Assembly (NCBI GenBank): GCA_019448385.1 | Contig: JAGTXO010000036.1 | Span: 186,001 to 250,000 of the forward strand | Length of the DNA stretch: 64,000 nucleotides | Direction: 5' to 3' | Origin: Diacronema lutheri | Taxonomy: Eukaryota > Haptophyta > Pavlovophyceae > Pavlovales > Pavlovaceae | In this document: positions 48,931 through 59,684 of the stretch, piece by piece | Layout of the letters: each line of letters starts with the position of its first letter | Numbering within the stretch: the stretch's first letter is position 1 | The notes under the pieces: model-generated | What the model saw: only the letters and a program-made list of their open reading frames with translations | Database searches by the model: none | What the model was told of the DNA's origin: nothing | Program-made: the position numbers and the translations under genes

Positions 48931-50865
48931 TCAGAGGAGGATGAGACCCACCTCGTTCGCGGCGATCTTTTGGCACTTCCAGTTGTATGCATAGTACTGC
49001 AGCTTCCCGTCGCCGGGGCCAAACTTGAGGTTTGAGAGGACACTCGCGTTGTCCTGCAGGTCGAGCGCGTTGAACACGTCAAAGTTGTGCCGGCACGCCT
49101 CGATCATCGCGTCCTTCATCAGCGCGTCGAGGCTCGTCTTCTTGGCGACCGTGTAGTAGGAGTAGGCCGCGTGCAGCGTCTGGCGCGTGGCGGGGTCGGG
49201 CGGGCGACGGATGGCGCGGGCCACGTGAGCGCCGATGCGCTCGACGAGCGCGCGGCCACGAGTGCGAGCGCGTGAGTGCTGCGCATGGTGGGATGGGCAC
49301 GGAGAAACTGCATCCAACCATATTCGCGCTTGCCGTGACGCCGTGCCCTATTCGCGCATGCTGTTCGCGCGCGCGCGCGCGCGGCGGGCGCGCGTGCAGC
49401 ACCGGGTACTTCTCGTTGCCAATGATGGAGGAGGGGAGGTTGTAAAACGAAGCCATGTCTGTCAAAGCGCCGCCCTCGCCCTCGACGACGTAGCTGAACA
49501 CGACGCCTTCGCGCGGGAGGAGCCAGTGTGCGAATTCGGCCTCGTCAAAAACCTGGTAGTACTTGAAGCGCTGCGGCGGGCGGAGATGCACACATGCGCG
49601 CGGCGGGCAAAAGGCGCGGCGCGGAGCGGCGCCGAGGCGCGCGAGGGGCGCGCGTGAGCGCAAGCCGCCGGCCGTGGCACGCGCCGCGAGCGCAGGCGGC
49701 GGCGGCGCGCGCGCGCGCGCCTTGAGATGTTCGTTGAGCATCGCGCAGCAGACGGGCACGTCTGCGGGCCTGAGCGGGCGGAAGCCGCGCGTGAGCGGCT
49801 CGTCCGGCAGCTTGAGCATCTTGATCAGCCGCGACATGGTGTTCCGCGGGCCAAGCGACGAGAAGCCAACATCAATCAGCTTCTTCGGGTTCAGCGAGCG
49901 ATGCCAGTACCTGGCACGCGTGATCGGCGGTGCGAGGCGGGACGGGCGGGCGGCGCGTGAGCTCTGGTGCGCACGCGCGTCGCCACCAAACTACCGCCCA
50001 CGCGGGCGCGTGCCAACGCCGCGCAGGAGAGCACGCGCCGTGCACTTGGGGCAGCCGAGGCGCGCCACGGGGCCAAGCGCGCGAAGCGGGAAGGGGGGTA
50101 GGCGTCTCACTGGCAAAAGCCAACCGGCTTTGGGATGACGACGCCGGCCGTGTACGCGGCCTGGAAGACGCCGGCGAGGTTGCAGCGGCGCGTGACCTCG
50201 CGGATAAGCACGGGCGCAAGGCGCTTGGTGCGCAGCTTCTTGTGCACGCACAGGAAGTTCACCTCGCACGCCGAGAGCCGGTCGCCGTGGATGACGATCT
50301 CGGCGGGCGTCGCGCCGATGAAGGCGACGAGCTTCCGGCTCGAGCTCACGCGCACGCCGACGTGCCACTCGAGCTTGTAGCCGGGAGGCATCATCGCCCA
50401 TTGGATGAACGGCTTGGAATACTCAAACCGGAACATGGCCTGCGAGTCCTCCACGTAGTTCTCCTTGAGGAGCGTGTAGAGCTCCGAGAGCTCGGAGTCG
50501 TCGTCCAGCCGGACGGACGACCACTCGAAGCCTGCCGGCAGCTTAAGCGCCTCCTTGGGCACGGTGGAGATGTCGGATGGAACGATCGGCCCGCGCGGCT
50601 CGTCTGGGCCCAGCTCCGGGTCCGTCATCCGCGGGACGGGCTGCGAGTACCAGAACGCGTGGTCGTCCGCGACCCCGCCCGAGCCCGGGCCCGAGCAAGC
50701 CGCCTCGGCCTCCTCGACGGCGTGCTTCAGCTTGGAGACCTGGAATTTGCTCTCCGCGTCCTCCATACCGCTGGCCTCAGCCAATCGCCCCTTCCCGCCG
50801 CTCGCCCCCGCCTCGCTCCCCGCGGCGGGAGCGGCCGCAGGCGCGCTGCCACGCGCGTCGGCCAT
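48931..50865 (-). CDS. NMT: Glycylpeptide N-tetradecanoyltransferase (NMT)
   Basis: Exons 50111-50865, 49721-49910, 49403-49570 and 48931-49179 give 453 residues. NMT signatures: FWYSQPVPRM, the myristoyl-CoA site [43 protein letters not shown] (read across the first junction), FAHWLLPREGVVFSYVV, TLHAAYSYYTVAKK, and the C-terminal DNASVLSNLKFGPGDG ending GLILL, whose terminal carboxylate is catalytic in NMTs. The enzyme myristoylates N-terminal glycines. Intron 2 has a GC donor (AAG|GCGCGC), the others GTGAGA and GTGCTG. The length is normal for the family. Confidence 0.92.
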
Positions 50866-51123
50866 TATTGTCGCGTCGAGGCACGCAGTAATTGTCAGTA
50901 TTTGTGCCAGTCCCGAGCCAAAACCGGAAACCCACGATGGAGAAGATGATCGAGACAGCTTGCTGCTCGAGCCGATCCCCCCCGCGCTCGGTGCTCATGT
51001 TTGCGGACGGGTTCGGCAATCGGGCTGCCGAGTGCCACGACCGCATGCATGCACGGCTGGGCCCTCGACACCTCTCGAGACTGCGCGCCCTCCGCCAATG
51101 CATCCTGGTTTTTCCCGCCTTCT

Positions 51124-51601
51124 TCACCTGAATGATCGATGGTTGAAGGTCACAAAAGCAGGCAGCGCGGAGTAGTAGTCGAAGTTCCTGCAAAAACACG
51201 TACAGGAAGGGCGGAGAGTGAGGCAACTCGCGCGCGTGTGCGCGAGCCGCCCCGGAGCGCGGGTTGCTGCGCACTTCATCTCGCGGCTGCCGGTGACGCG
51301 GATAGGCTTGAGCTTGGGCGTGCTGCTCACAATGCCCCATGTGCACGCGAAGAAGGCCAGCACGCACTGCGCAACCACCGCGACAGGAGGGCGCGAATAG
51401 GCCTGGTGCGACGCGTGCAGGTATTCGCGGTCTGCGGACAGACGGGGTGGAAGGGCGCGGAGGCCGTGAGCGCAGGTGCAATGCAACCCTGCGCCACAGA
51501 CACACGCGCACGCCCTAGCGCGCACAGTGGATTCCATCCAGCGCCGCGTTGACCAACACGACGATGGAGCCAAGCACGACGAACTGAGACGCGCGCGCCA
51601 T
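51124..51601 (-). CDS. EMC5: ER membrane protein complex subunit 5 (EMC5/MMGT1)
   Basis: Exons 51526-51601, 51275-51431 and 51124-51187 give 98 residues. Two membrane helices (FVVLGSIVVLVNAALDGIH; VVAQCVLAFFACTWGIVSS) are followed by FDYYSALPAFVTFNHRSF, matching the 'PSFYVFNHRGR' end of MMGT1. The three exon junctions are in phases that join these motifs without gaps. EMC5 is a core transmembrane subunit of the ER membrane insertase. Assembled by eye from splice signals; each ORF alone would not reveal it. The tail is shorter than in animals (131 residues). Confidence 0.8.
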
Positions 51602-51723
51602 GGCCCAACCTGAGAATTTTCACCTTTTTTGTTTTTAACTTTTCCGGCCAGTGATTATTTTGTCGCTCCAAGAACCAGGACGGCTAGTGAGAGGCGCCCA
51701 GTTGGCCGCTGCCCGGGGGGTGC
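51602..51723. promoter_or_regulatory. Shared divergent promoter region, EMC5 / FERM gene
   Basis: 122 bp between the two start codons, with a T-rich core (TTTTCACCTTTTTTGTTTTT, about 51616-51635) in GC-rich surroundings. Likely a bidirectional promoter; no specific factor site is claimed. Confidence 0.35.
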
Positions 51724-54700
51724 ATGGCGGCAGACGTGTCGGCCAAGGCGGATGGGGCCGGGTTTCCGAGCATGATAGGCGCGATTCGCTCGCTCTCCTT
51801 CACGCGCCGCCATAGGCACGACTCGAGCGCCTCGCACGCCACAGACGACCGCAGCTCGACGTCGAGCGTGGCATCCGGCCTGCCCGTGCAGCTCGACGTG
51901 ACCGCCGTGATGCCTACGGAGGAGACGCGGCGGGCGAGCCGCATCCCGTTCACCAAGAAGCGCTCTTCGCGCGCCGGCCTGGTTGCCGAGGACCTCCTCC
52001 CGCCCTCCACCGTCCGCATCCTGACGGTGGACGAGGAGTCGCTCGTGCTGCCGATGACCCTCCACACGACCGTCGGCCAGCTCGTGCGCACGTGCGCGTC
52101 TGAGCTCGGGCTCGCGGACGGGCAGCACTCGTCGTTTGCGCTCTATCAGATCAAGCACGACGGCACACATTTGCTCCTGCGCGACGAGCTCCCGATCTCC
52201 GCCGTGCTGCAGGCCAAGCCGAGCCGGCGGCACATGCTCCATCTTACTTGGCTCGTGCAGCAGCCGGCGGCGCCCCGGCTGCTTTTCAAGAAGCGGCTGT
52301 ACGTCAAGGCGGACGAGGCGCTGATGAACACATCCGCGCGCTTCCTCCACCTCGTCTTCATCCAGGCCGTCGACACGGTGCTGCGCGGCGAGCTGAACGT
52401 GACCCTGTCCGACGCGGTCAAGCTCGCGTCGATCCAGTTCTACGTACGCTTCGGGCCGTTCAAGCAGGGCGGCACGGAGTTCACGCAGGCGTTCATGAAA
52501 GAGCAGCGATTGGTCGAGCAGCTCGTGCCCTCGACGCTCCTCGCCAAGCACGCGGAGCCCGAGTGGGCGTCCAAGGTTTTGAGCTCACATCAGAAGATTT
52601 CCGCCCTTTTCACGCAGCTCAGCGAGCAGGGCAACACCTTCGTCACGCGGGACGAGGCCAAGCGCACCTACCTCAAGAAGGCGCGCGCGCGCGTGCACAC
52701 ACGCCGCTCGCGCGCGCGCTGAGGCCCCTCGCCTCACCTCGCCTCCGCCGTGCGCGCTCTGCCCGCCACCCGCCGCCCGGTGGCCCCGGGCGGTGCGCAG
52801 GTGGCCAAGCAGCCGCTCTACGGGATGAGCCTCTACCGGGTGCACAACCCGCGCCTTTTTACGGCAGGGCCATTTCTGCTCGGCTGCCACGCCGCGGGCA
52901 TCTCGATGATGCATCCGACCACACGCGACGCGCTGCACTCTCCCTTCGCCTTTGCGGACATCACCAAGTGGGAGTACACGCCCGACGAGTTTTGCGTCTG
53001 GAGCACGCGCTGCGACTTCCTCGCGCCCGAGCAGCAGGGGAGGCACATCGTCAAGTACGCCCTCTCGACCAAGCAGGGCTGGGAAATCTCCGCCTCGCTC
53101 CACTCCTACTACAAGCTGTACATGAATGTGGAGGTGCGCATCAGGTCGAGCGTGCGCGAGCGGCAGGCGGCGGTGCACGCGGACGCAGAGCCGCACGCGC
53201 GCGCCGACGGCGCTGACGGCGGGGACGGCTCGGACGGCGAGGCGTCGGAGGCCGGGAGCGCCGACGGCGAGCTCAAGACGACCGCCGTCACTTTCGAGCC
53301 GGAGTCGAAGAAGGCATCGCGGCGCAAGCGCGAGGCCGACGCGGCCGTGGCGGGCGGCGCGGCTGCCAGCCGCGACGGCAAGCCTCCGCTACGCAGCAAG
53401 AGCGCCTCCCTGAAAGGCAAAGTGGCGCCCGCGGACGAGAGGGTGGAGCCGCCGCCGATTGGCGGCGGCGCGCTCTACGGGGATGTGCTGCCCGCAGCCA
53501 CCGCCACGTCGCCCGAGCGGCCCAGTGCCGACGCGGTCAAGGGCGCGCTTGCGACGGCAACCACGCCTGAGCGCTCGCCCGCCGCATCGCCCGCCGCGCC
53601 GCTGCCCAAGTGGGCCGCGGACGCGGCGGCGGGCGCGGCTGCTGGCGTGGGCGCGAGCTCGAGCCCGAGCCCAGGCAGCGGCGGCGATGGTGCAGCGCCC
53701 GCCGCCACCGCCGCCACGACGGCCGCGTCCGCGGATGGCGCGTCGGGCGGCGCTGCCCGATCCGAGCCCATCCCTCAGAACGTGATCGACATGTTCAAGC
53801 AGGCGGGCATTTACGTGTCGGCGCTGTCCGACGAGGACGACGACGAGGAGGGTGAGGGCGACGGGGGCGAGGAGGACCAGTCCGACGCCGCCTCCGTCGC
53901 TCTCACCACCATGGCCTCGTCGCCGCTCGCGCCGACAACCGCCGCAAGCCGAGGCGCGAACAAAGGCTCGACGCGGATGAACGCCAAGACGATCCGCGAC
54001 CTCGCGCGCGTGCACGCTGAATACCACCGAATTAAAAAGGAGATGGAGGCGCTACGCATGGCGAACGTGCAGCTCGAGACCGAGCGCTCAAAGATGAAGG
54101 AGATCGTGGGCGACCTGTACGTGTCCGAGGACGAGGAGCGGTTGCTGCACACGAGTTACATCTCGCTCTACTCGCAGATTGTCGCGTCGCTCGAGACCGC
54201 GCGCCCTCGCACCGCCGAGCTCATGCCGCAGCTGTACGGCGTGCTGATGCGCCTGAGCGACGTCGACCTCAACGACGTGTACCTCGAGATGATGAAGATG
54301 ATCATGGATGACTCGGACACGGCCTCGCCCAAGGTGAACCCGTTGCGCCGCGCCGCGCGGTACGGGGCAGGGAACGGTCGGGGCCGGGGGGGGGGGGGGG
54401 GGAGGTCGAAAGGCGCGTGTGCGCAGAAGCGGCCGCAAAAGCGGCAATTGGCAGGGAAAGGCGCTGGTTGCAGCGGCGCCTTTCGCCCTTCCCTTGCCGC
54501 AGCGGCCACAAAGGGCTGCGCGGCTGCATCGCGGCGACTGGCCAGGGCTGCGCGGCCCCTCACGCGCGTGCGCATCCTCCGCCGCCTTGTGCAGCTGCGC
54601 GGCGTGGCCGAGGGCATCGCGATCAAGATCGGCGAGATGATTGACAAGCCGCAGCACGTGCGCCTCAAGCTGTGCGTGCACGCGCGGACCGCGCGCCGCT

Positions 54701-56330
54701 CCTGCAGCGGTGCGGCCGCCTCTCGTGTGTGTGCGCCCCTGCGTGTAACGGCACGCCCTGCCGTAACGGCGGGCGGTGCGGTGCGCGCAGGCACGCCAAG
54801 GAGGCGGAGGAGCGCAAGGCGGCGGAGGAGGAGAGGAAGCGCGCGGAGGAGGTGGCGCAGAAGAACAAGGCGCAGTACGCGGAGCACCGCAGGCTCAACG
54901 CCGTCGCGCACGCCTTCCTCGCTCAGCGCCTGCGCGCGGTGTGTTCCGCCGCGGCGCACGCCGCCCGCGCCTCCGCCGTGCGCCACGGGCGGCACGCGCA
55001 GTTGCGAGCGACGCGTTGGTGCCCACCGTGCGCACTGCGCACCGCCGCGTCGCTCACGCGCGCGCCGCCCTCGCCTCCCTCCCTTCCCCCCTCTCGCCCC
55101 CCCCCACCTCCCTCTCTCCCGCTCGTCTCACCGCAGGTGCGTGACGTTGCTCACGCACACCTCAACGGCGAGCGGCGCGAGCTGGCGCTGCGGCTGATGA
55201 AACGGCCCGAGCTCAAGATTGTACTCATGCCGCCGCACGAATGCAGGGCCATCCCGCCTGGCCAGTGCGCGCATTCGCCGCCCGTCCACTCTGCGCTGCC
55301 CACTCTGTGTCCGCCCACTCTGCGCTGCCCACTCTGCGCTGCCCACTCTGCGCTGCCCACTCTGCGCTGCCCACTCTGCGCTGCCCACTCTGCGCTGCCC
55401 ACTCTGTGTCCGCCCACTCTGCGCTGCCCACTCTGCGCTGCCCACTCTGCGCTGCCCACTCTGCGCTGCCCACTCTGTGTCCGTCCACGCCCACGGCTGC
55501 ACGATCGCTTGCTGGGCAGCCCTCCCCCCCCCCCCCCCCCCCTCTCAACCCAACCACCCCGGTGTCCCAGCGGCGGGCGCTTGCGCGCCGCTCTGCTCAC
55601 CGCCCGCCGCTGCCTGTCTGCCTCGCGCCTCATTTGAAATGGCAGGTACAAATCGTTCGGCACGTCCGGCCTGCAGCCCGTCGAGGTGCGTGCGATCACG
55701 CACGTGATGGACTCGACGGACAAGCTGGGCACGGACGCGCAGCGCTTCTTGAACGTGCTCACGACCAAGTGCTACGCGCTACCGATGCAGCTGGGCGAAG
55801 ACATTGAGGCGGAAGGCAACGCCGCCATCGCAAACGATGGCGCCGCTCCGCCGCCTGCCAGCGCGGCGCCTCTGCCCGCCATGGCCGCCTCGAGCGCGCT
55901 GCCGTCGCCTTCGCCGGTGGCGCCGAGTCTCGCCGGGCTTGGCGCGCCGCCTCCGCCGCCGCAACCGACGCCGCCACCGCCGGCGAACGGCAGTCGCGGC
56001 CCTTCGTTCGGCTGCCGTGGACCGCCTCCGCCGCCACCGCCGCCGCCGCCGCCGCCTCCGCTTGGAGGCTTCCCGCCGCCACCACCGCCGCCGCCGCCAC
56101 CGCCGCCGCCGCCGCCCGCGCTCGGCGGACAGGGCGCGCCGCCGCCGCCGCCGCCGCCGCCGGGTGGCGGCATGGGCGGCGCGCGGCCGCGGCCGCGCGC
56201 CGCCGCGGAGGCCCCGAAGGATGCGCTGCTCGACGCGATCAAGAATGGTGGCGCGTCGCGGCTGCGCAAGACGAATCACAACCCGGAGACAGCAAAGAAG
56301 ACAAACGTAACCGCTGGGCGCGTCATCTGA
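51724..56330 (+). CDS. FERM-domain protein with polyproline and C-terminal WH2
   Basis: Proposed exons 51724-52680, 52801-54333, 54595-54671, 54791-54938, 55137-55264 and 55646-56330 give 1,175 residues. A complete FERM module comes first (F1 around VRILTVDEESLVLPM; F2 with FLHLVFIQAVDTVLRGEL; TYLKKVAKQPLYG across intron 1; F3 around FAFADITKWEYTPDEFCVW). Then come an acidic/Ala linker, a coiled coil (EYHRIKKEMEALRMANVQLE), a helical segment, a charged coil (EAEERKAAEEERKRAEEVAQ), poly-Pro runs (coded 55939-56170) and a WH2-like actin-binding motif (KDALLDAIKNGGASRLRKTN). Intron 1 is GC-AG, chosen because it preserves F2 length. The exon 4 end is uncertain (54938 or 54902). A membrane-linked actin regulator is inferred. 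Confidence 0.75.
55286..55484 (+). repeat. Intronic minisatellite
   Basis: About a dozen tandem copies of the 14-bp unit CACTCTGCGCTGCC with interspersed 15-bp variants CACTCTGTGTCCGCC, followed by a poly-C stretch (about 55526-55542). It fills most of intron 5 (55265-55645) of the FERM gene, making it the longest intron in the window. Confidence 0.9.
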
Positions 56331-56351
56331 CAATCGCGCTGTGTGTGTACC

Positions 56352-59300
56352 CTAGCCGTGCTCAACCAGGCCCCCTTCCCACTCTGACCCGGCATGCTCT
56401 CTCCTTTCCCCCTGCTCCGGCTTGGGCGTCGCTGCCCGCTTGCCGAGCGGGCCGATCGTCGCGAGCACAATTGGCGCGAAGGCGAGCCCCGAGAAGAGGC
56501 CAAGGAAGATGGTGCCCCACATGAAGATGAAGAAGGTGCGGAACACAACAGAGTCGGATCGAGCGAGGAAGAGCGTGCCGAGCAGCGTCGAACCGCCCGC
56601 GTTCAGAATTGACGAGCCCATCGTGACGAGCGCGTGCTCCACCTTGGCCTCGCGCGTGTCGAAGGGTGCGTTGTAATACGCGTGCCCGAGGTGCACGGAA
56701 TAGTCGATCGCCAGCCTTTTTTGAAATATGGGGGGAGGGTGGGGGTGGGGGGCGGCATGGAGACGCGCGCGCACGGCCGCGGCAAGCGCGCGTGAGAAAT
56801 GGCGCGCGGCGTGCGCGCGGCGTGAGCAGGTGGACGCGCGGCGCGCGCGCGCGGCGCGCACCCGAGCGCGATGAGGAGCGAGATGCATGAGATGGAATTA
56901 AAATTGAGCCCCACGATGGCCATCACGGAGAGGAGCTGCAGGTCGATGCACACGACGGTGAAGACGGCGAGGATCGAGATGAACGTGGGCAAGAAGACGA
57001 GCGTGCACACCGCGATTACAAGCACGACCACCTGCGCGCGCGCACGGCAGAGCATCGGACGGGTCCGACGGGTCCGACGGGTCCGACGGGTCCAACATCG
57101 GACGGTGAACGCGCGCGCGCGGTCGGCGTGCACCGGAATTTATGCGCGCGCGCGCATGCGGGCAGACGGCACGCGGCGCGACGGAGCGCCGATTCGCGCC
57201 TCACGAGAAGGTTGCGCAGCGCCATCGAAATGATCGTGTGGTCGAAGAAGCCAAATTCAAAGCGGATGTGGTACGCATATCCGCGGATCCGGCGGCCGTG
57301 CCGTTCGGAGACGCTGCGACGCGGCGCGGCGCGCGCGGCGGGCGGCGGCGCGCGCGCGCGGCGCGCGTGAGCGGCGCGCGTGAGCGGCGCGCGGCGCGCT
57401 TCTGAGCGCGCGCGGCCCGACGGCTCGCGCACATGTCAAACTTGGAGGACATCTCATTCCACACGTAGTAGGAGAGTTCCATCGTCTGCTCGAGATCGAC
57501 GGCGACGACGAAGCGCTGCGCGCCAATCATGCACGCGTGTTCGCCAGCGCAGCGCGGCGCGCCGGTTGGACCCGTCGCGTCGGCCGGCGGCGCGGCGCAC
57601 CCACCGGGCGTAAGCTCGCGCAGCAGCACGTCGTTCTCGTAGTTCTTGCCGCCAACGACGAGCTCCTGCGCGACGGTGTTGTTCGTCGCTGCGCGCGCGA
57701 TCCGACTCGCGTCGTTACACAGCCCACACGTGACGGGGCACATCTTGGCGACGATCGCGTGGCCGGTGCCCGTGACGCAGTGCGAGACGGCAGAGTCGCA
57801 CACATGGCCGCCGGAGATCGACTTGAAGCGCTCCTCGTTGTTCACACAGACGGGTGCGTTCGCGTTGCCCGCACCACCGGACGCGTGCGTTGCGCCCACG
57901 CCGCTGTGCGCGCGTCGGTGCAGCGCAGGGCCGCCACCGCCCGCGACGAGCGTCTCGGCAGCATGGCGGTGCTTCCGCTCGAGCGCTTCGCTCGCCGCAA
58001 GCTCAGCGGCGGGCGAACCGTCGGGCGGATGCGCGTGGCGCAGCCGCTTCTCAGCGGCGATGAGCGGCGGCGTGTGCGGCGACTCATCGCTGAGCCACGC
58101 GCGCTCGCGCGCAAACTCGATGGGTGGCGGCTCGTCGCTGAGCCGCGCTGGGTCCGCGCGGGCAGCCGCGTTGCCGCCGCCATCGTACGCGCCAGGCCTT
58201 TCGTCGCCGTCGTCGTCCTGCGCGCGCGGCTCGGCGCGTGCTTGGTCGAGGCGGCGGCGGCGCTCGGCCGCGCGTTGATGCGCGTCGAGCTGCTCGCGCA
58301 GCGCGGGCGCCTCGCGGCGCAGCGTCTCATCCCAGCTCGCGCCGCCATCACGCAGCTCGGCAGGCGCGGGCTTGTTTTCGCGCTCGAGCAGCGCCCTACG
58401 CGCTGCGTGCGATGGGTGGCCGTCTGGCGGGGCATAGAGCGGCCGGACGAGCGTCACGTTGGAGACATCGACATCGTCAAACTCGGCGTCCTGCAGAAAG
58501 CGGTGCAAGTTGCACATGGAGTGCAGGCCCTGCTCTCCGCGCGGGATGCCAAAGCTCTGCACCCACCGGCCGTAATCAATCATCCAGTCCGGGTGGACCC
58601 GCGTGGTGTACGGGAGCGCGAGCATCTCGTCAAGCACCTCGCGCACGAGGCCAAAGTCGGCCTGCGCGGGCAGCAGCGCGCGGCGCGGGGACGGGCGTGT
58701 GAGCGCGCGGCGCGCGTGTGTGCGCGCGCGCCGGGAAAAGGGAGCAGCAGGCGGGCGGCGGGCTGGGCACGGCGCTGCACTGCGCGGCGCGCGCGCGCGC
58801 GCGCGCACGGGCGTCGTGTCCTCGAAGACGACGACGAGCTTGACGGGGAACGAGCCCGCGTAGAACTGGTCCACGTCGTCGAGAAAGTCCATGATGATCG
58901 AGTTGACGGGCACCGTCTGGCGGTAGGGCAGGCCAGGCTTGAGGTTCTGCACGGTGAATGCCGCGAACACGACAGGTGCGAGGTAGAGCAGCACGACAAG
59001 CGCTCTGACGCCGGGCAAGAGCAGCCATCGTGCGTACGCGCGCATGCACGAGCCGTCACCCTCCGCGTGACGCATGCGCGCAGCGTGACGCTCCTCAGCG
59101 AGCGACGCGTCAAAGCTCGACCGGCCGCCATCGTGGGGTGGCGGCCGCGAGAGCTGCGCGTGCTCAAAGCCGCGCACGTACTCGCCGGGCGGCGGGCTGG
59201 GCGGCGGCTCGGCGGCAAACTGCTCGTCGAGCGGCGCATGCGGGCGTGCGCGATGCCGCTGCTGCTGCTGCTGCTGCTGGTGCACGGACGGCCCGTCCGA

Positions 59301-59649
59301 CTCGGCGCGCGCGCTGAGGGCGCGGCTGTGCGCGTTGGGCGGCGGCGGTACATAAAACTCGCCCGCCTCGCCACCGCCCTCCTCGCCGCCGCGGTTAAAA
59401 GCCGGCTGCGCGCCGCGTGCGCGTGGCGGGAAGATGTGACGCGGCCCGCCGGACGAGCGCCGCTGCTCGCCGCGCAGCGCGCTGTCCGCCGCGCCGAGCG
59501 GCTGCGCGGGCTCGCCGTAATCATACAGGTCGCCGTAGCCTGCAGGCAGCGGCTCGCGCAGGGGGCGCACGTCGGCCGGCTCGTCGTAGCCGCCGTCATC
59601 GTAGTCGCCGGCCTGGTGCGCGTGGTCGTACGGCGAGAAGCCCGCCGCT

Positions 59650-59684
<35 letters not shown>

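Noticed and set aside
57717-57850. ShK-type Cys domain read as a possible toxin
   Set aside because: The domain name comes from a sea-anemone peptide, but here it is a module inside a multi-pass membrane protein; ShK-type modules occur in many non-toxic proteins.
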